DNA of 26,650 nucleotides from Oscillospiraceae bacterium (GTDB taxonomy: Bacteria > Bacillota > Clostridia > Oscillospirales > Oscillospiraceae), in assembly GCA_020025345.1 (NCBI GenBank), contig JAHHSH010000021.1, positions 1 through 26,650 on the forward strand, read 5' to 3'. The position numbers were made by a program, and so were the translations under genes. Below, in pieces: positions 1-6,920 of this stretch (position 1 is the first letter of the stretch; each line of letters starts with the position of its first letter). The notes under the pieces were generated by a model that did not search any database, had not been told where the DNA came from, and saw only the letters and a list, made by a program, of their open reading frames with translations.

Positions 1-48
1 GGGGGCGGCGTGATAAGATAGGGAAAACAAAAGAAAGGCGGCAAAACT

Positions 49-825
49 ATGAAGAAAATTGCAGTGGTTACCGGTGCGTCCAGCGGCATGGGCAAGCGCT
101 TTGCCGAGACGCTGACCAAGTGGGGCAGCAGCTTTGACGAGGTGTGGGTCATTGCCCGGCGTGCGGATCGGCTGGAGGAATTGAAGAACATCCTGCCCTT
201 CCCTGTGCGGCCGTTGGCCATGGATCTCACCAATCGGGCAAGCTTTGCTGTCTATGAGGATCTTTTGAAAGAGGAGGAGCCTGTCGTGGAGCTGCTGATC
301 AACGCCAGCGGCTTTGGCAAGTTCAGTGCATCTGTGGATACGCCCCTCCATGTGAATCTTAATATGGTGGATCTCAACTGCCAGGCAGTGATGGCCATGT
401 GCCAGATGACGGTGCCCTATATGCCTGCGGGCGGTCACATCATCAATATCGCCTCTGTAGCGGCGTTCCAGCCCATTCCCTATATCAACGTTTACGCGGC
501 CAGCAAGGCCTTTGTGCTCAGCTACAGCCGTGCGCTGAACCGGGAGCTGGAGGGCCGCGGCATCGGCGTGACGGCGGTGTGCCCCTTCTGGACGAAGACG
601 GAGTTCTTCGACCGGGCTGTAGTCGAGGGGGAGGAGCTGGTGGTCAAGAGCTATCTTGCCATGTATGAGCCGGAGCAGATCGTCGCCCGGGCATGGAGGG
701 ACGCCAAGCGCGGCAGAGATGTGAGTAAATTCGGCTTTGTGGCACGGGCACAGGCAGGACTTGTGAAGGCGCTGCCCCACTCCCTTGTGATGGATGTGTG
801 GATGCGCCAGCAGAAGCTGAAATAA
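49..825 (+). CDS. SDR-family NAD(P)-dependent oxidoreductase
   Basis: A 258-residue classical short-chain dehydrogenase/reductase, probably a cytoplasmic NAD(P)(H)-dependent alcohol/carbonyl oxidoreductase. The N-terminal Rossmann motif TGASSGMG lies at residues 8-15, NASG at 85-88, the catalytic Ser at 136 and the YxxxK pair at Tyr149/Lys153. Asn110 fits the fourth member of the tetrad. Length is normal for the family. The start is the ATG after AAAGGCGGC, a weak and somewhat distant SD. The next gene begins 14 nt downstream, so the two are probably cotranscribed. The substrate cannot be read from the sequence and there is no pathway partner in view. Confidence 0.87.
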   Translation: MKKIAVVTGASSGMGKRFAETLTKWGSSFDEVWVIARRADRLEELKNILPFPVRPLAMDLTNRASFAVYEDLLKEEEPVVELLINASGFGKFSASVDTPLHVNLNMVDLNCQAVMAMCQMTVPYMPAGGHIINIASVAAFQPIPYINVYAASKAFVLSYSRALNRELEGRGIGVTAVCPFWTKTEFFDRAVVEGEELVVKSYLAMYEPEQIVARAWRDAKRGRDVSKFGFVARAQAGLVKALPHSLVMDVWMRQQKLK

Positions 826-839
826 AAGGAGGCACGCCC

Positions 840-1049
840 ATGGGAAGAACCATAGCGAAGTATATAGGCATCAGTATCCTTGTGAGCATTGGTGCTGTGC
901 TGTTTGCGGAGATTGCAGGAGACTTTTTCAATGGAATGCCCTGGGGTGACGCCGCCGTGTTGGGTGGAATCATATATCTTTGCATCGTGATGGTCGTATG
1001 CACAGGCGTGATCCTGCATCATATCGACAAGAGGAATAAAGATCGTTAG
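840..1049 (+). CDS. Small two-helix membrane protein of unknown function
   Basis: A 69-residue protein starting MGRTIAKYIG, with two hydrophobic segments (about residues 8-30 and 36-60) and a charged C-terminus ending KRNKDR. This suggests a small integral membrane protein with a positively charged cytoplasmic tail. The start at 840 is preferred over an in-frame ATG at 798, which lies inside the SDR gene, because AAAGGAGG sits just upstream of 840. It follows the SDR gene by 14 nt and ends just before a strong terminator, so it is the last gene of that unit. I do not recognise the family. Confidence 0.75.
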   Translation: MGRTIAKYIGISILVSIGAVLFAEIAGDFFNGMPWGDAAVLGGIIYLCIVMVVCTGVILHHIDKRNKDR

Positions 1050-1058
1050 ATTCAAATA

Positions 1059-1096
1059 AAAACCCGCCGCAGATTTCGATTCTGCGGCGGGTTTAT
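1059..1096. terminator. Bidirectional rho-independent terminator
   Basis: A perfect hairpin, AAACCCGCCGCAG / CTGCGGCGGGTTT, with a short loop and A/T runs on both sides. It sits between the convergent SDR unit (+) and thrB (-) and can stop transcription from either direction. Confidence 0.88.
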
Positions 1097-1106
1097 TATA
1101 TTGCTT

Positions 1107-1988
1107 TTAAGAAAGCGTTACCTGTACACCGTTGTGGTCTACCGGCAGGGGAAGCTGTATCCAGTGTCCCGGCAGCTCTGACAGGCGATGAGTCAGCACC
1201 TCGTCAAAACTTTCGTCCTTAGAGAGGCACAGCAGCGTGGGGCCTGCGCCGGAAATGCAGAAAGCGAGAGCGCCGCAATCCAGAGCCAGCTTTTGTACTT
1301 GCTCATAGCCGGGGATGAGGGAACTGCGGTAGGGCTGATGCAGTCGGTCGGTCAGAGAGACACGGATGAGATCACCGTCACCCTGTTCCAGAGCCTTCAG
1401 AAGTACGGCGGCACGAGAGACATTAAAAACGGCGTCGCTGTAGGGGACTTCCTTGGGCAGGACGCCGCGGGCCCGATGGGTACTCAGCTTAAAATCCGGG
1501 ATCAGTGCCGTGAAGCGCAGGGCGGGGTGCACATCGTACTGGGCAGCGACAGGATGGCCGTCCTCCACAAAGGAGGCCACCAGTCCACCCAGCAGAGCGG
1601 GAGCCAGATTATCCGGATGCCCCTCAATGTCATTGCAGATGCCCAGCAGCTGCAGCGGGGTGTAGGGGCTGCCGTGGAGGGCATTGGCCGCGGCGGCACC
1701 GGCGGCAATCAGAGAAGCTGAGGAGCCAAGACCACGGCAGATAGGGATCTCCGTGTGCATCGTGATGGAGAGACCTGACATAGGCAGTCCCAGGGCATCC
1801 ATCACGGAGCGGTAGGATACCACAGCCAGATTTTTCTCGTTGCAGTAGGCTTCCTCACAGCCTGCAAAGTGCAGGCCGGAGTCGATCTCCTCAAAAGTAA
1901 ACGTGTTGTAGAGCGCCAGTGCGCAGCCGAAGGTATCAAACCCGGGGCCGATATTGGCAGTGGTAGCGGGGACGCGGACAGTTACCAC
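1107..1988 (-). CDS. thrB: Homoserine kinase
   Basis: A 293-residue GHMP-family kinase that phosphorylates L-homoserine to O-phosphohomoserine, the substrate of threonine synthase. The N-terminal VPATTANIGPGFD motif (residues 7-19), the ATP-binding PICRGLGSSAS (82-92) and the C-terminal glycine-rich SGAGPTLL are all present, and length is typical. The start is a GTG at 1988, inside the end of thrC: its first codon overlaps the last Trp codon and stop of thrC by 7 nt, which indicates translational coupling. It is the second and last gene of a thrC-thrB unit and ends before the bidirectional terminator at 1059-1096. Confidence 0.95.
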   Translation of the reverse strand: MVTVRVPATTANIGPGFDTFGCALALYNTFTFEEIDSGLHFAGCEEAYCNEKNLAVVSYRSVMDALGLPMSGLSITMHTEIPICRGLGSSASLIAAGAAAANALHGSPYTPLQLLGICNDIEGHPDNLAPALLGGLVASFVEDGHPVAAQYDVHPALRFTALIPDFKLSTHRARGVLPKEVPYSDAVFNVSRAAVLLKALEQGDGDLIRVSLTDRLHQPYRSSLIPGYEQVQKLALDCGALAFCISGAGPTLLCLSKDESFDEVLTHRLSELPGHWIQLPLPVDHNGVQVTLS

Positions 1989-3457
1989 TGCGCCTCACCC
2001 ACTTTCTCCAGCACATAGTCCAGCATTTTCTCCCGGTCGATCACATCCCGGTGGCGCACCGGTAGATCGGCCAGCGAGGCCAGATTTTCCGGCACAGGCA
2101 CACCGGTGTGCTGGTGGAGCTGCTCCATGAGGGCAAAGGCATCCTCGCAGGGGGTCTTACCCAGAGCGGAGAGGACGGCAGCGGGGAATTTATAGGGGGA
2201 GGCGGTGGAGAGCACCACCACCGGAGCATCATCTGTACGACGTGCCATGAACTGGTCTGCCACGGCCCAAGCCACAGCGGTATGGGGATCCAGCAGATAG
2301 CCGGATTCCTTCCAGACACGGCCGATGACGGCTGCCGCTTCGGCGTCATTGCAGCAGCCGCAGCCAAATTCTGCCTTCAGCTTGCTCAAGATGGCATCGC
2401 TCACTTGATAGTGACCGTCACGATTCAGCTGCTTCATCAAGGAGGCCACATACTCGTTATCGCAGCCGGAGAGCAGGTATAAAAGCCGCTCCAGATTGCT
2501 GGAAACCAGAATATCCATGGAGGGGGAAGTGGTCTTGTGGAAGGGACGGCGCTTATCGTAGACGCCGGTGGTCAAAAAGTCGGTGAGGACATTGTTGGCG
2601 TTGGAAGCGCAGATGAGCCGGCCGACCGGCAGACCCAGAAGCTTGGCGAAGTAGCCAGCCAGAATATCACCGAAGTTACCGGTAGGCACCACAAAGTGCA
2701 CCGGCTGACCGGGCTTGATGCGGCCGGAATGAACCAGATCTGCGTAGGACTTAAAGTAATAGGCAATCTGGGGAGCCAGACGGCCGATATTGATGGAGTT
2801 GGCGGAGGAGAGGCGGATATGCCCCAGATCCCGCTGGGAACAGGCGGCGAAAATCTCCTTCACACCGGTCTGGGCATCGTCAAAGTTGCCGCGCACAGCA
2901 CAGACGCACACATTTTTACCCGGTTGAGTGGTCATCTGTGCCTGCTGAATGGGGGAGACGCCGCCCTCGGGGTAAAAGACGATGATACGGGTGCCGGGAA
3001 CATCCCGGAAGCCCTCCAGAGCCGCCTTGCCGGTATCGCCGGAGGTAGCGGTGAGGATCACGATCTCGTCGTCGGAGCCCTCCACATCCCGGGCAGCCGT
3101 CATCAGACGGGGCAGTAAGCTCAAAGCTACATCCTTAAAAGCGCTGGTGGGGCCGTGGAACAGTTCCAGCACGTAGCGATCCGCTACGGACACCACGGGC
3201 GTCAGATCGGGAGCGGAGAATTTGCCCTCGTAGCCCTTGTGCACCAGAGCATTCATGTCGGGAAACTCCGGCAGCAGCGCTGCGAGAATGGAAGCAGACA
3301 TATCCATGGGCTCCTGCTCCAAAACGGAGAGCCAATCGAAGTTCAAATCATTGAGGTCATCTAGAATATAGAGGCCACCATCCGGGGCGATGCCGTTGAG
3401 CACGGCACAGGTAGAGGAGGCCTGCAGACGGTGGTCGCGAGTGCTTTGATACATCAT
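1982..3457 (-). CDS. thrC: Threonine synthase
   Basis: A 491-residue PLP enzyme converting O-phosphohomoserine to L-threonine, the last step of the pathway. The PLP-binding lysine is Lys108 in HGPTSAFKD and the phosphate-binding TATSGDTGK motif follows. Length and the N-terminal TRDHRLQAS match the long bacterial ThrC class. I place the start at the ATG at 3457 (MMYQS; the second ATG at 3454 is equally possible) because GGAG lies 8 nt upstream. The open frame runs on to 3559, but that extension crosses the predicted promoter and lacks an SD. It is divergent from lysC and overlaps thrB by 7 nt. Confidence 0.95.
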   Translation of the reverse strand: MMYQSTRDHRLQASSTCAVLNGIAPDGGLYILDDLNDLNFDWLSVLEQEPMDMSASILAALLPEFPDMNALVHKGYEGKFSAPDLTPVVSVADRYVLELFHGPTSAFKDVALSLLPRLMTAARDVEGSDDEIVILTATSGDTGKAALEGFRDVPGTRIIVFYPEGGVSPIQQAQMTTQPGKNVCVCAVRGNFDDAQTGVKEIFAACSQRDLGHIRLSSANSINIGRLAPQIAYYFKSYADLVHSGRIKPGQPVHFVVPTGNFGDILAGYFAKLLGLPVGRLICASNANNVLTDFLTTGVYDKRRPFHKTTSPSMDILVSSNLERLLYLLSGCDNEYVASLMKQLNRDGHYQVSDAILSKLKAEFGCGCCNDAEAAAVIGRVWKESGYLLDPHTAVAWAVADQFMARRTDDAPVVVLSTASPYKFPAAVLSALGKTPCEDAFALMEQLHQHTGVPVPENLASLADLPVRHRDVIDREKMLDYVLEKVGEAQW

Positions 3458-3498
3458 ACAACGTGCTCCAATCTTTTTCTTGCATTTTGCATAAACAT

Positions 3499-3527
3499 AT
3501 GATACTATGTCTTCAAAGAAAAAGCAA
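3499..3527 (-). promoter_or_regulatory. Predicted sigma-A promoter of thrC-thrB
   Basis: On the minus strand, TTGCTT (3527-3522), a 17-nt spacer and TATCAT (3504-3499). This would start transcription about 35 nt before the thrC ATG, which rules out the longer thrC frame. No T-box or riboswitch-sized structure fits in the 173-bp thrC/lysC divergent region. I saw no equally good promoter for lysC. Confidence 0.65.
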
Positions 3528-3630
3528 GTGTTTTTCTGATGGAGACGCGCAAAAGACAAAATATAGGGATTTTTGGTGGAGGAAAACGCCTGTGTAAGGT
3601 GTGATTTTCTCCCGAGAAAGAGGTAAAAAT

Positions 3631-4947
3631 ATGTTGAAAGTACTCAAGTTCGGCGGATCGTCTATGGCGGACGCTGTGCAGTTCGCCAAAGTAAAGGCGA
3701 TTGTGGAGGCAGATCCTGCGCGGCGGGTGGTGGTTGTCTCCGCTGCAGGAAAACGGTGTAAGGACGACCATAAGATTACCGACCTTTTGTATCTGTGCCA
3801 CGCACATATTCAGTATGGAGTTTCCTGTGACGGAATTTTTGATATGATCCGGCAGCGCTATCTGGACATTCGGAACGATTTGGGGCTTGCTACCGATCTG
3901 GAGAGCGAGTTTGCGGCGCTGCGCAAAAAGATGGATACGGGCATCTCCAAGGAGGAGCTGGTCTCCCGCGGCGAATACTTTGCCGCGCGGCTTATGGCGG
4001 ACTATCTGGGCTTTGATTTCCTGGATGCCGAGCTGTGGCTGAAATTCAAGCTGGACGGCACCGTCGATCAGGAGGCCACCTACGAGGCACTGCAGCGGGC
4101 GGCTTCGGGACGCTGCGTGGTAATCCCCGGCTTCTATGGTACCATGCCCGACGGCACCATTAAGACCTTCACCCGCGGCGGCAGCGACATTACCGGTGCG
4201 CTGGCGGCGGCAGCGCTGGATGCCGATATTTATGAGAACTGGACGGATGTGTCCGGCTTTTTGATGGCCGATCCCAAAATTGTCCAAGATCCCCAGCCTA
4301 TCGAGCGTATTACCTACGCCGAGCTGCGCGAGCTGAGCTACATCGGTGCCCAGGTGCTCCATGAGGGCACCATCTTCCCGGTGCGGGAGAAGAACATCGC
4401 GCTGAACATCCGCAATACCAACCAGCCCGACCACCCCGGCACGATGATCCGGGAGGCTTTCGACGAGCAGGAGGTGCCGGATAACCGCTTCATCACCGGC
4501 ATTGCGGGACGGAAGAATTTCTCTGTGATCTCTCTGACCAAGAGCGGCATGTCCTCTGAGGTGGGCATCCTGCGGCGGATTTTGGAGCTGCTGGAGAAAT
4601 ACAACGTCTCGGTGGAATATCTCCCCTCCGGCATTGACTGTGTTTCTTTGGTGGTGGCCACGGACAAGGTGGCACCCTGCATCTATCAGCTGATGGGCGA
4701 TTTGCAAAAGGAGATCAAACCCGACAAGCTCCATGTCATCGACAATATCGCCATTGTGGCGGCTGTCGGCCGAAAGATGGCGTTCAAGCCCGGCAGCTCC
4801 GGTAAGATCTTCGCCCGTCTCGGCGAAAACGGCATCAACATCCGCATGATCACACAGGGGCCGGAAGAGCTGAATGTGATCGTGGGTGTGGATAACAAGG
4901 ACTTTGCCAACACGATTCGTGTGTTGTATGATAGTTTTGTTAAGTAA
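3631..4947 (+). CDS. lysC: Aspartate kinase
   Basis: A 438-residue monofunctional aspartate kinase that phosphorylates L-aspartate, the committed step to lysine, threonine, methionine and diaminopimelate. The N-terminal substrate/ATP motif is KFGGSS (residues 6-11), the catalytic domain carries FTRGGSDITGA, and the last ~130 residues form two ACT-type regulatory domains, so feedback inhibition by an end-product amino acid is expected. Which amino acid cannot be told. The start at 3631 is chosen over an upstream GTG at 3601 because of AGAGG just before it and because the family begins directly with the KFGGSS strand. It is divergent from thrC, with asd 13 nt downstream. Confidence 0.95.
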   Translation: MLKVLKFGGSSMADAVQFAKVKAIVEADPARRVVVVSAAGKRCKDDHKITDLLYLCHAHIQYGVSCDGIFDMIRQRYLDIRNDLGLATDLESEFAALRKKMDTGISKEELVSRGEYFAARLMADYLGFDFLDAELWLKFKLDGTVDQEATYEALQRAASGRCVVIPGFYGTMPDGTIKTFTRGGSDITGALAAAALDADIYENWTDVSGFLMADPKIVQDPQPIERITYAELRELSYIGAQVLHEGTIFPVREKNIALNIRNTNQPDHPGTMIREAFDEQEVPDNRFITGIAGRKNFSVISLTKSGMSSEVGILRRILELLEKYNVSVEYLPSGIDCVSLVVATDKVAPCIYQLMGDLQKEIKPDKLHVIDNIAIVAAVGRKMAFKPGSSGKIFARLGENGINIRMITQGPEELNVIVGVDNKDFANTIRVLYDSFVK

Positions 4948-4960
4948 AGGAGAAAGAGCA

Positions 4961-5953
4961 ATGAAAATCGGTATTCTGGGCGCCACCGGTGCGGTGGGCC
5001 GTGAAATGATGAAGATTCTGGCCGAGCGCAACTTCCCGGCCGATGAACTGCGACTGCTGGCCAGCCCCCGTTCTGTGGGGCAGAAGCTGGAGTGGCAGGG
5101 CCGTGAGTTGGAAGTACAGCTGGCCTGCGACGAGGCCTTTGAGGGGCTCGATATTGTGCTGGGCGCAGCGGAGAACGACATTGCCGAGCGCTTTGCACCC
5201 GCTATCGTCAAGGCCGGTGCGGTATTTGTGGATAACTCCAGCGCGTTCCGCCTCCACCCCGATGTGCCGCTGGTGGTGCCGGAGATCAATCCCGGAGATG
5301 TGAAGAACCACAAGGGCATCATTGCCAACCCCAACTGTACCACGATCATTTCTCTGGTGGCTGTCAATGCCTTGAACGCCGACAGCCCCATTGAGACCAT
5401 GATCGCTTCCAGCTATCAGGCGACTTCCGGTGCCGGTGCTGCCGGCCCTGTGGAGCTGATGGAGCAGGTGGACGCCATCCGGCAGGGAAAGAGCGTGGAG
5501 CCCAAGGTGTTCCAGCATCAAATCGCTTTCAACGTCATTCCCCAGATCGGCGGCGAGGCCTTTGAGGGCTACACCTCCGAGGAGATGAAGCTGCAGAACG
5601 AGGGACGGCGCATCATGCACCTGCCCGACCTGCGGGTCAGCTGCACCTGTGTGCGCGTGCCGGTGGTGCGCAGCCACAGTGTTTCTATTCTGGTGCGCAC
5701 CAAAGAGAAGATCAGCGTGGAGCGCGCCCGCGAGCTGATCGCCAAGGCACCCGGCTGCCGTCTGGTGGACGATTTGGCCAATAAGTCCTATCCCATGCCG
5801 CTGGATACCAGCGATCAGGATATCGTGTTCGTGGGTCGTATCCGTGAGGATCTGACGGCGGACAACGGTCTGAATATCTGGTGCTGCGGCGATCAGGTGC
5901 GTAAGGGCGCTGCCACCAATGCTGTGCAGATCGCAGAATTGCTCATTCAGTAA
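4961..5953 (+). CDS. asd: Aspartate-semialdehyde dehydrogenase
   Basis: A 330-residue NADPH-dependent enzyme reducing aspartyl phosphate to aspartate semialdehyde, the branch point to diaminopimelate/lysine and homoserine. The N-terminal nucleotide-binding motif is GATGAVG (residues 7-13), the catalytic Cys126 lies in NPNCTT, SYQATSGAGAAG follows, and the catalytic His is in VPVVRSHS. Length is typical. The start is the ATG at 4961 after AAAGGAGAAAGAGCA. It lies 13 nt behind lysC, so the two form an operon of consecutive steps ending at the terminator at 5964-6013. Confidence 0.96.
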   Translation: MKIGILGATGAVGREMMKILAERNFPADELRLLASPRSVGQKLEWQGRELEVQLACDEAFEGLDIVLGAAENDIAERFAPAIVKAGAVFVDNSSAFRLHPDVPLVVPEINPGDVKNHKGIIANPNCTTIISLVAVNALNADSPIETMIASSYQATSGAGAAGPVELMEQVDAIRQGKSVEPKVFQHQIAFNVIPQIGGEAFEGYTSEEMKLQNEGRRIMHLPDLRVSCTCVRVPVVRSHSVSILVRTKEKISVERARELIAKAPGCRLVDDLANKSYPMPLDTSDQDIVFVGRIREDLTADNGLNIWCCGDQVRKGAATNAVQIAELLIQ

Positions 5954-5963
5954 AATTATTAAT

Positions 5964-6013
5964 ATGCAGAAAAAAAGAGGGAAGCCGTGGGAGGCTTCCC
6001 TCTTTTTTGCATG
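5964..6013. terminator. Bidirectional terminator after asd
   Basis: A long perfect hairpin, arms AAAAAAGAGGGAAGCC (5971-5986) and its complement (5993-6008), loop GTGGGA, with flanking ATGCA/TGCAT that could extend the stem. It ends the lysC-asd unit and may also stop transcripts from the opposing regulator gene. Confidence 0.88.
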
Positions 6014-6078
6014 TTGTTGAAAAGCGTGGTCGTGCTGGTGTGGAATTTTATTCCATAGATTTTGAACTTTGCATGGAA

Positions 6079-6109
6079 ACGAGATGCACACATTTAGCGT
6101 GCGTCTCGT
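6079..6109. other. Imperfect hairpin downstream of the HTH regulator gene
   Basis: ACGAGATGCAC (6079-6089) and GTGCGTCTCGT (6099-6109) form an 11-bp stem with one wobble pair, just after the stop of the minus-strand regulator gene. There is no good U-run on the minus side, so it is at best a weak terminator or an RNA 3' end stabiliser. The separate short inverted repeat TGGAAT/ATTCCA at 6041-6055 has no obvious role. Confidence 0.35.
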
Positions 6110-6119
6110 GCAGCAGCCA

Positions 6120-6533
6120 TTAGTGTCGGAACCAGCCGGTGTTACCAAGCGAGAGATCCATAAGCAGCACAATGAGCACAAAGGCGGATAGCCCCACAAA
6201 GAGGGAGATAAAAGTCAGTTTTTCTTTTTGTTCCTTGTGGAGCAGGAACTTTAAATCAGAGATGGTGTCCTTGAGATCGGCAATGCGTAGTTCGTAGAGT
6301 TCTTGCATTGTTTCCTCCGAAGGGGTGGATGCGGCAGCAGACGGTGTCTCTTCTTCCGGAAGGGCGGCTTCCATGACTTCCTGCAGCTTACAGACGACCT
6401 CATGGCTGGGACTTACCGTAGTGCCGGAAATGGTGTTTCTTACGGTGGAAACAGGGATGCCTGTCAAATCTGACAGGGCCTGCCATGAAAGGCCGCTGCG
6501 CTTTTTCAAAGCTTTCAAATCGTCGGCAACCAT
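6120..6533 (-). CDS. Membrane-anchored XRE-type HTH regulator
   Basis: A 137-residue protein with an N-terminal lambda-repressor-like helix-turn-helix (about residues 4-57; recognition region around LTGIPVSTVRNTISG), a Ser/Ala/Pro/Glu-rich linker (58-73), a charged, probably coiled-coil helix (74-105) and one C-terminal transmembrane helix (about 107-129). This suggests a DNA-binding protein tethered to the membrane with the HTH in the cytoplasm. The start is the ATG at 6533 with GGAG 11 nt upstream. A candidate promoter lies about 230 nt upstream, giving a long leader antisense to a small reading frame. Target genes are unknown; local repeats suggest autoregulation. Confidence 0.85.
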   Translation of the reverse strand: MVADDLKALKKRSGLSWQALSDLTGIPVSTVRNTISGTTVSPSHEVVCKLQEVMEAALPEEETPSAAASTPSEETMQELYELRIADLKDTISDLKFLLHKEQKEKLTFISLFVGLSAFVLIVLLMDLSLGNTGWFRH

Positions 6534-6665
6534 ATTTGATCACACTCCTTGCTGAGATTTGACAGGGGAAGAAAAAATCCGGACAGGAAAATGCAGAATC
6601 TGGGTAATTCCCAATGCTGCAGATGTGTGATACGCTGAGTCCATCAAAAAGAGGAGGGATTGCAT

Positions 6666-6743
6666 ATGAGTTTCAGAAAATGGATTGGGCGTTTCTTCCA
6701 TGCGCTGGCAGTTTGGCCGGATCACCCGTCTAAGGATAAGTAA
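6666..6743 (+). CDS. Possible 25-residue amphipathic peptide
   Basis: A short frame of 25 codons plus stop, beginning MSFRKWIGRFFHALAVW and ending KDK. It is preceded by GAGGAGG at ideal spacing from its ATG (AGAGGAGGGATTGCATATG), one of the strongest ribosome binding sites in the window, which is the main reason to consider it real. The first 17 residues are basic, aromatic and amphipathic, like a membrane-active or signalling peptide. It is divergent from the membrane-anchored regulator and lies antisense to that gene's predicted leader. No convincing promoter was found. It could be a chance frame. Confidence 0.45.
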   Translation: MSFRKWIGRFFHALAVWPDHPSKDK

Positions 6744-6763
6744 AATGGTATGTAACTATTTAT

Positions 6764-6793
6764 AGCATAGCCTCTTTGGCGGAGACTTGTCAA
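6764..6793 (-). promoter_or_regulatory. Predicted promoter toward the HTH regulator gene
   Basis: On the minus strand, TTGACA (6793-6788), 18-nt spacer, TATGCT (6769-6764), with TATAAA overlapping just downstream. It points toward the regulator, with a leader of about 220 nt running antisense to the 25-codon frame. The -35 box is embedded in the palindrome ACTTG-A-CAAGT. Confidence 0.6.
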
Positions 6794-6814
6794 GTTTAGA
6801 ACCTGCCAAGTTTA
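6785..6814 (-). repeat. Direct repeat pair, candidate operator
   Basis: On the minus strand, TAAACTTGGCAGGT (6814-6801) and TAAACTTGACAAGT (6798-6785) are 12/14 identical with a 16-nt period, overlapping the predicted -35 box. A related core, AGATTTGACAGG, occurs at 6555-6566 (+) and again on the minus strand inside the regulator gene (6471-6460). The clustering suggests binding sites for the adjacent HTH protein, but part of the similarity is simply the -35 consensus. Confidence 0.4.
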
Positions 6815-6831
6815 TAGGGAAAAGAACGTAA

Positions 6832-6866
6832 AAAAAGAACGGTATGCAGTGCGTACCGTTCTTTTT
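6832..6866. terminator. Bidirectional terminator between peptide frame and pepX
   Basis: A perfect hairpin, AAAAAGAACGGTA / TACCGTTCTTTTT, with a 9-nt loop and A/T runs on both sides. It is placed to end the minus-strand pepX operon (stop at 6921) and any plus-strand transcript from the 25-codon frame. Confidence 0.88.
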
Positions 6867-6920
6867 ATTGCCAATATCCTTCTGCCATTTGTGTGGATGG
6901 TTGCGGAAATTTTCCTTTTT

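Noticed and set aside
3505..5400. A 631-codon open frame on the minus strand opposite lysC and asd
   Set aside because: It lies antisense to two clear pathway genes, has no SD or recognisable domain, and is rich in His/Gly/Arg as expected for an antisense frame of GC-rich coding DNA.
6559..6564. TTGACA as a -35 box for the 25-residue peptide frame
   Set aside because: No -10-like hexamer occurs 15-19 nt downstream; it is better explained as one of the repeated motifs.
6540..6725. A 61-codon minus-strand frame opposite the 25-residue peptide
   Set aside because: It needs a GTG start without an SD and would overlap the SD of the HTH regulator gene.
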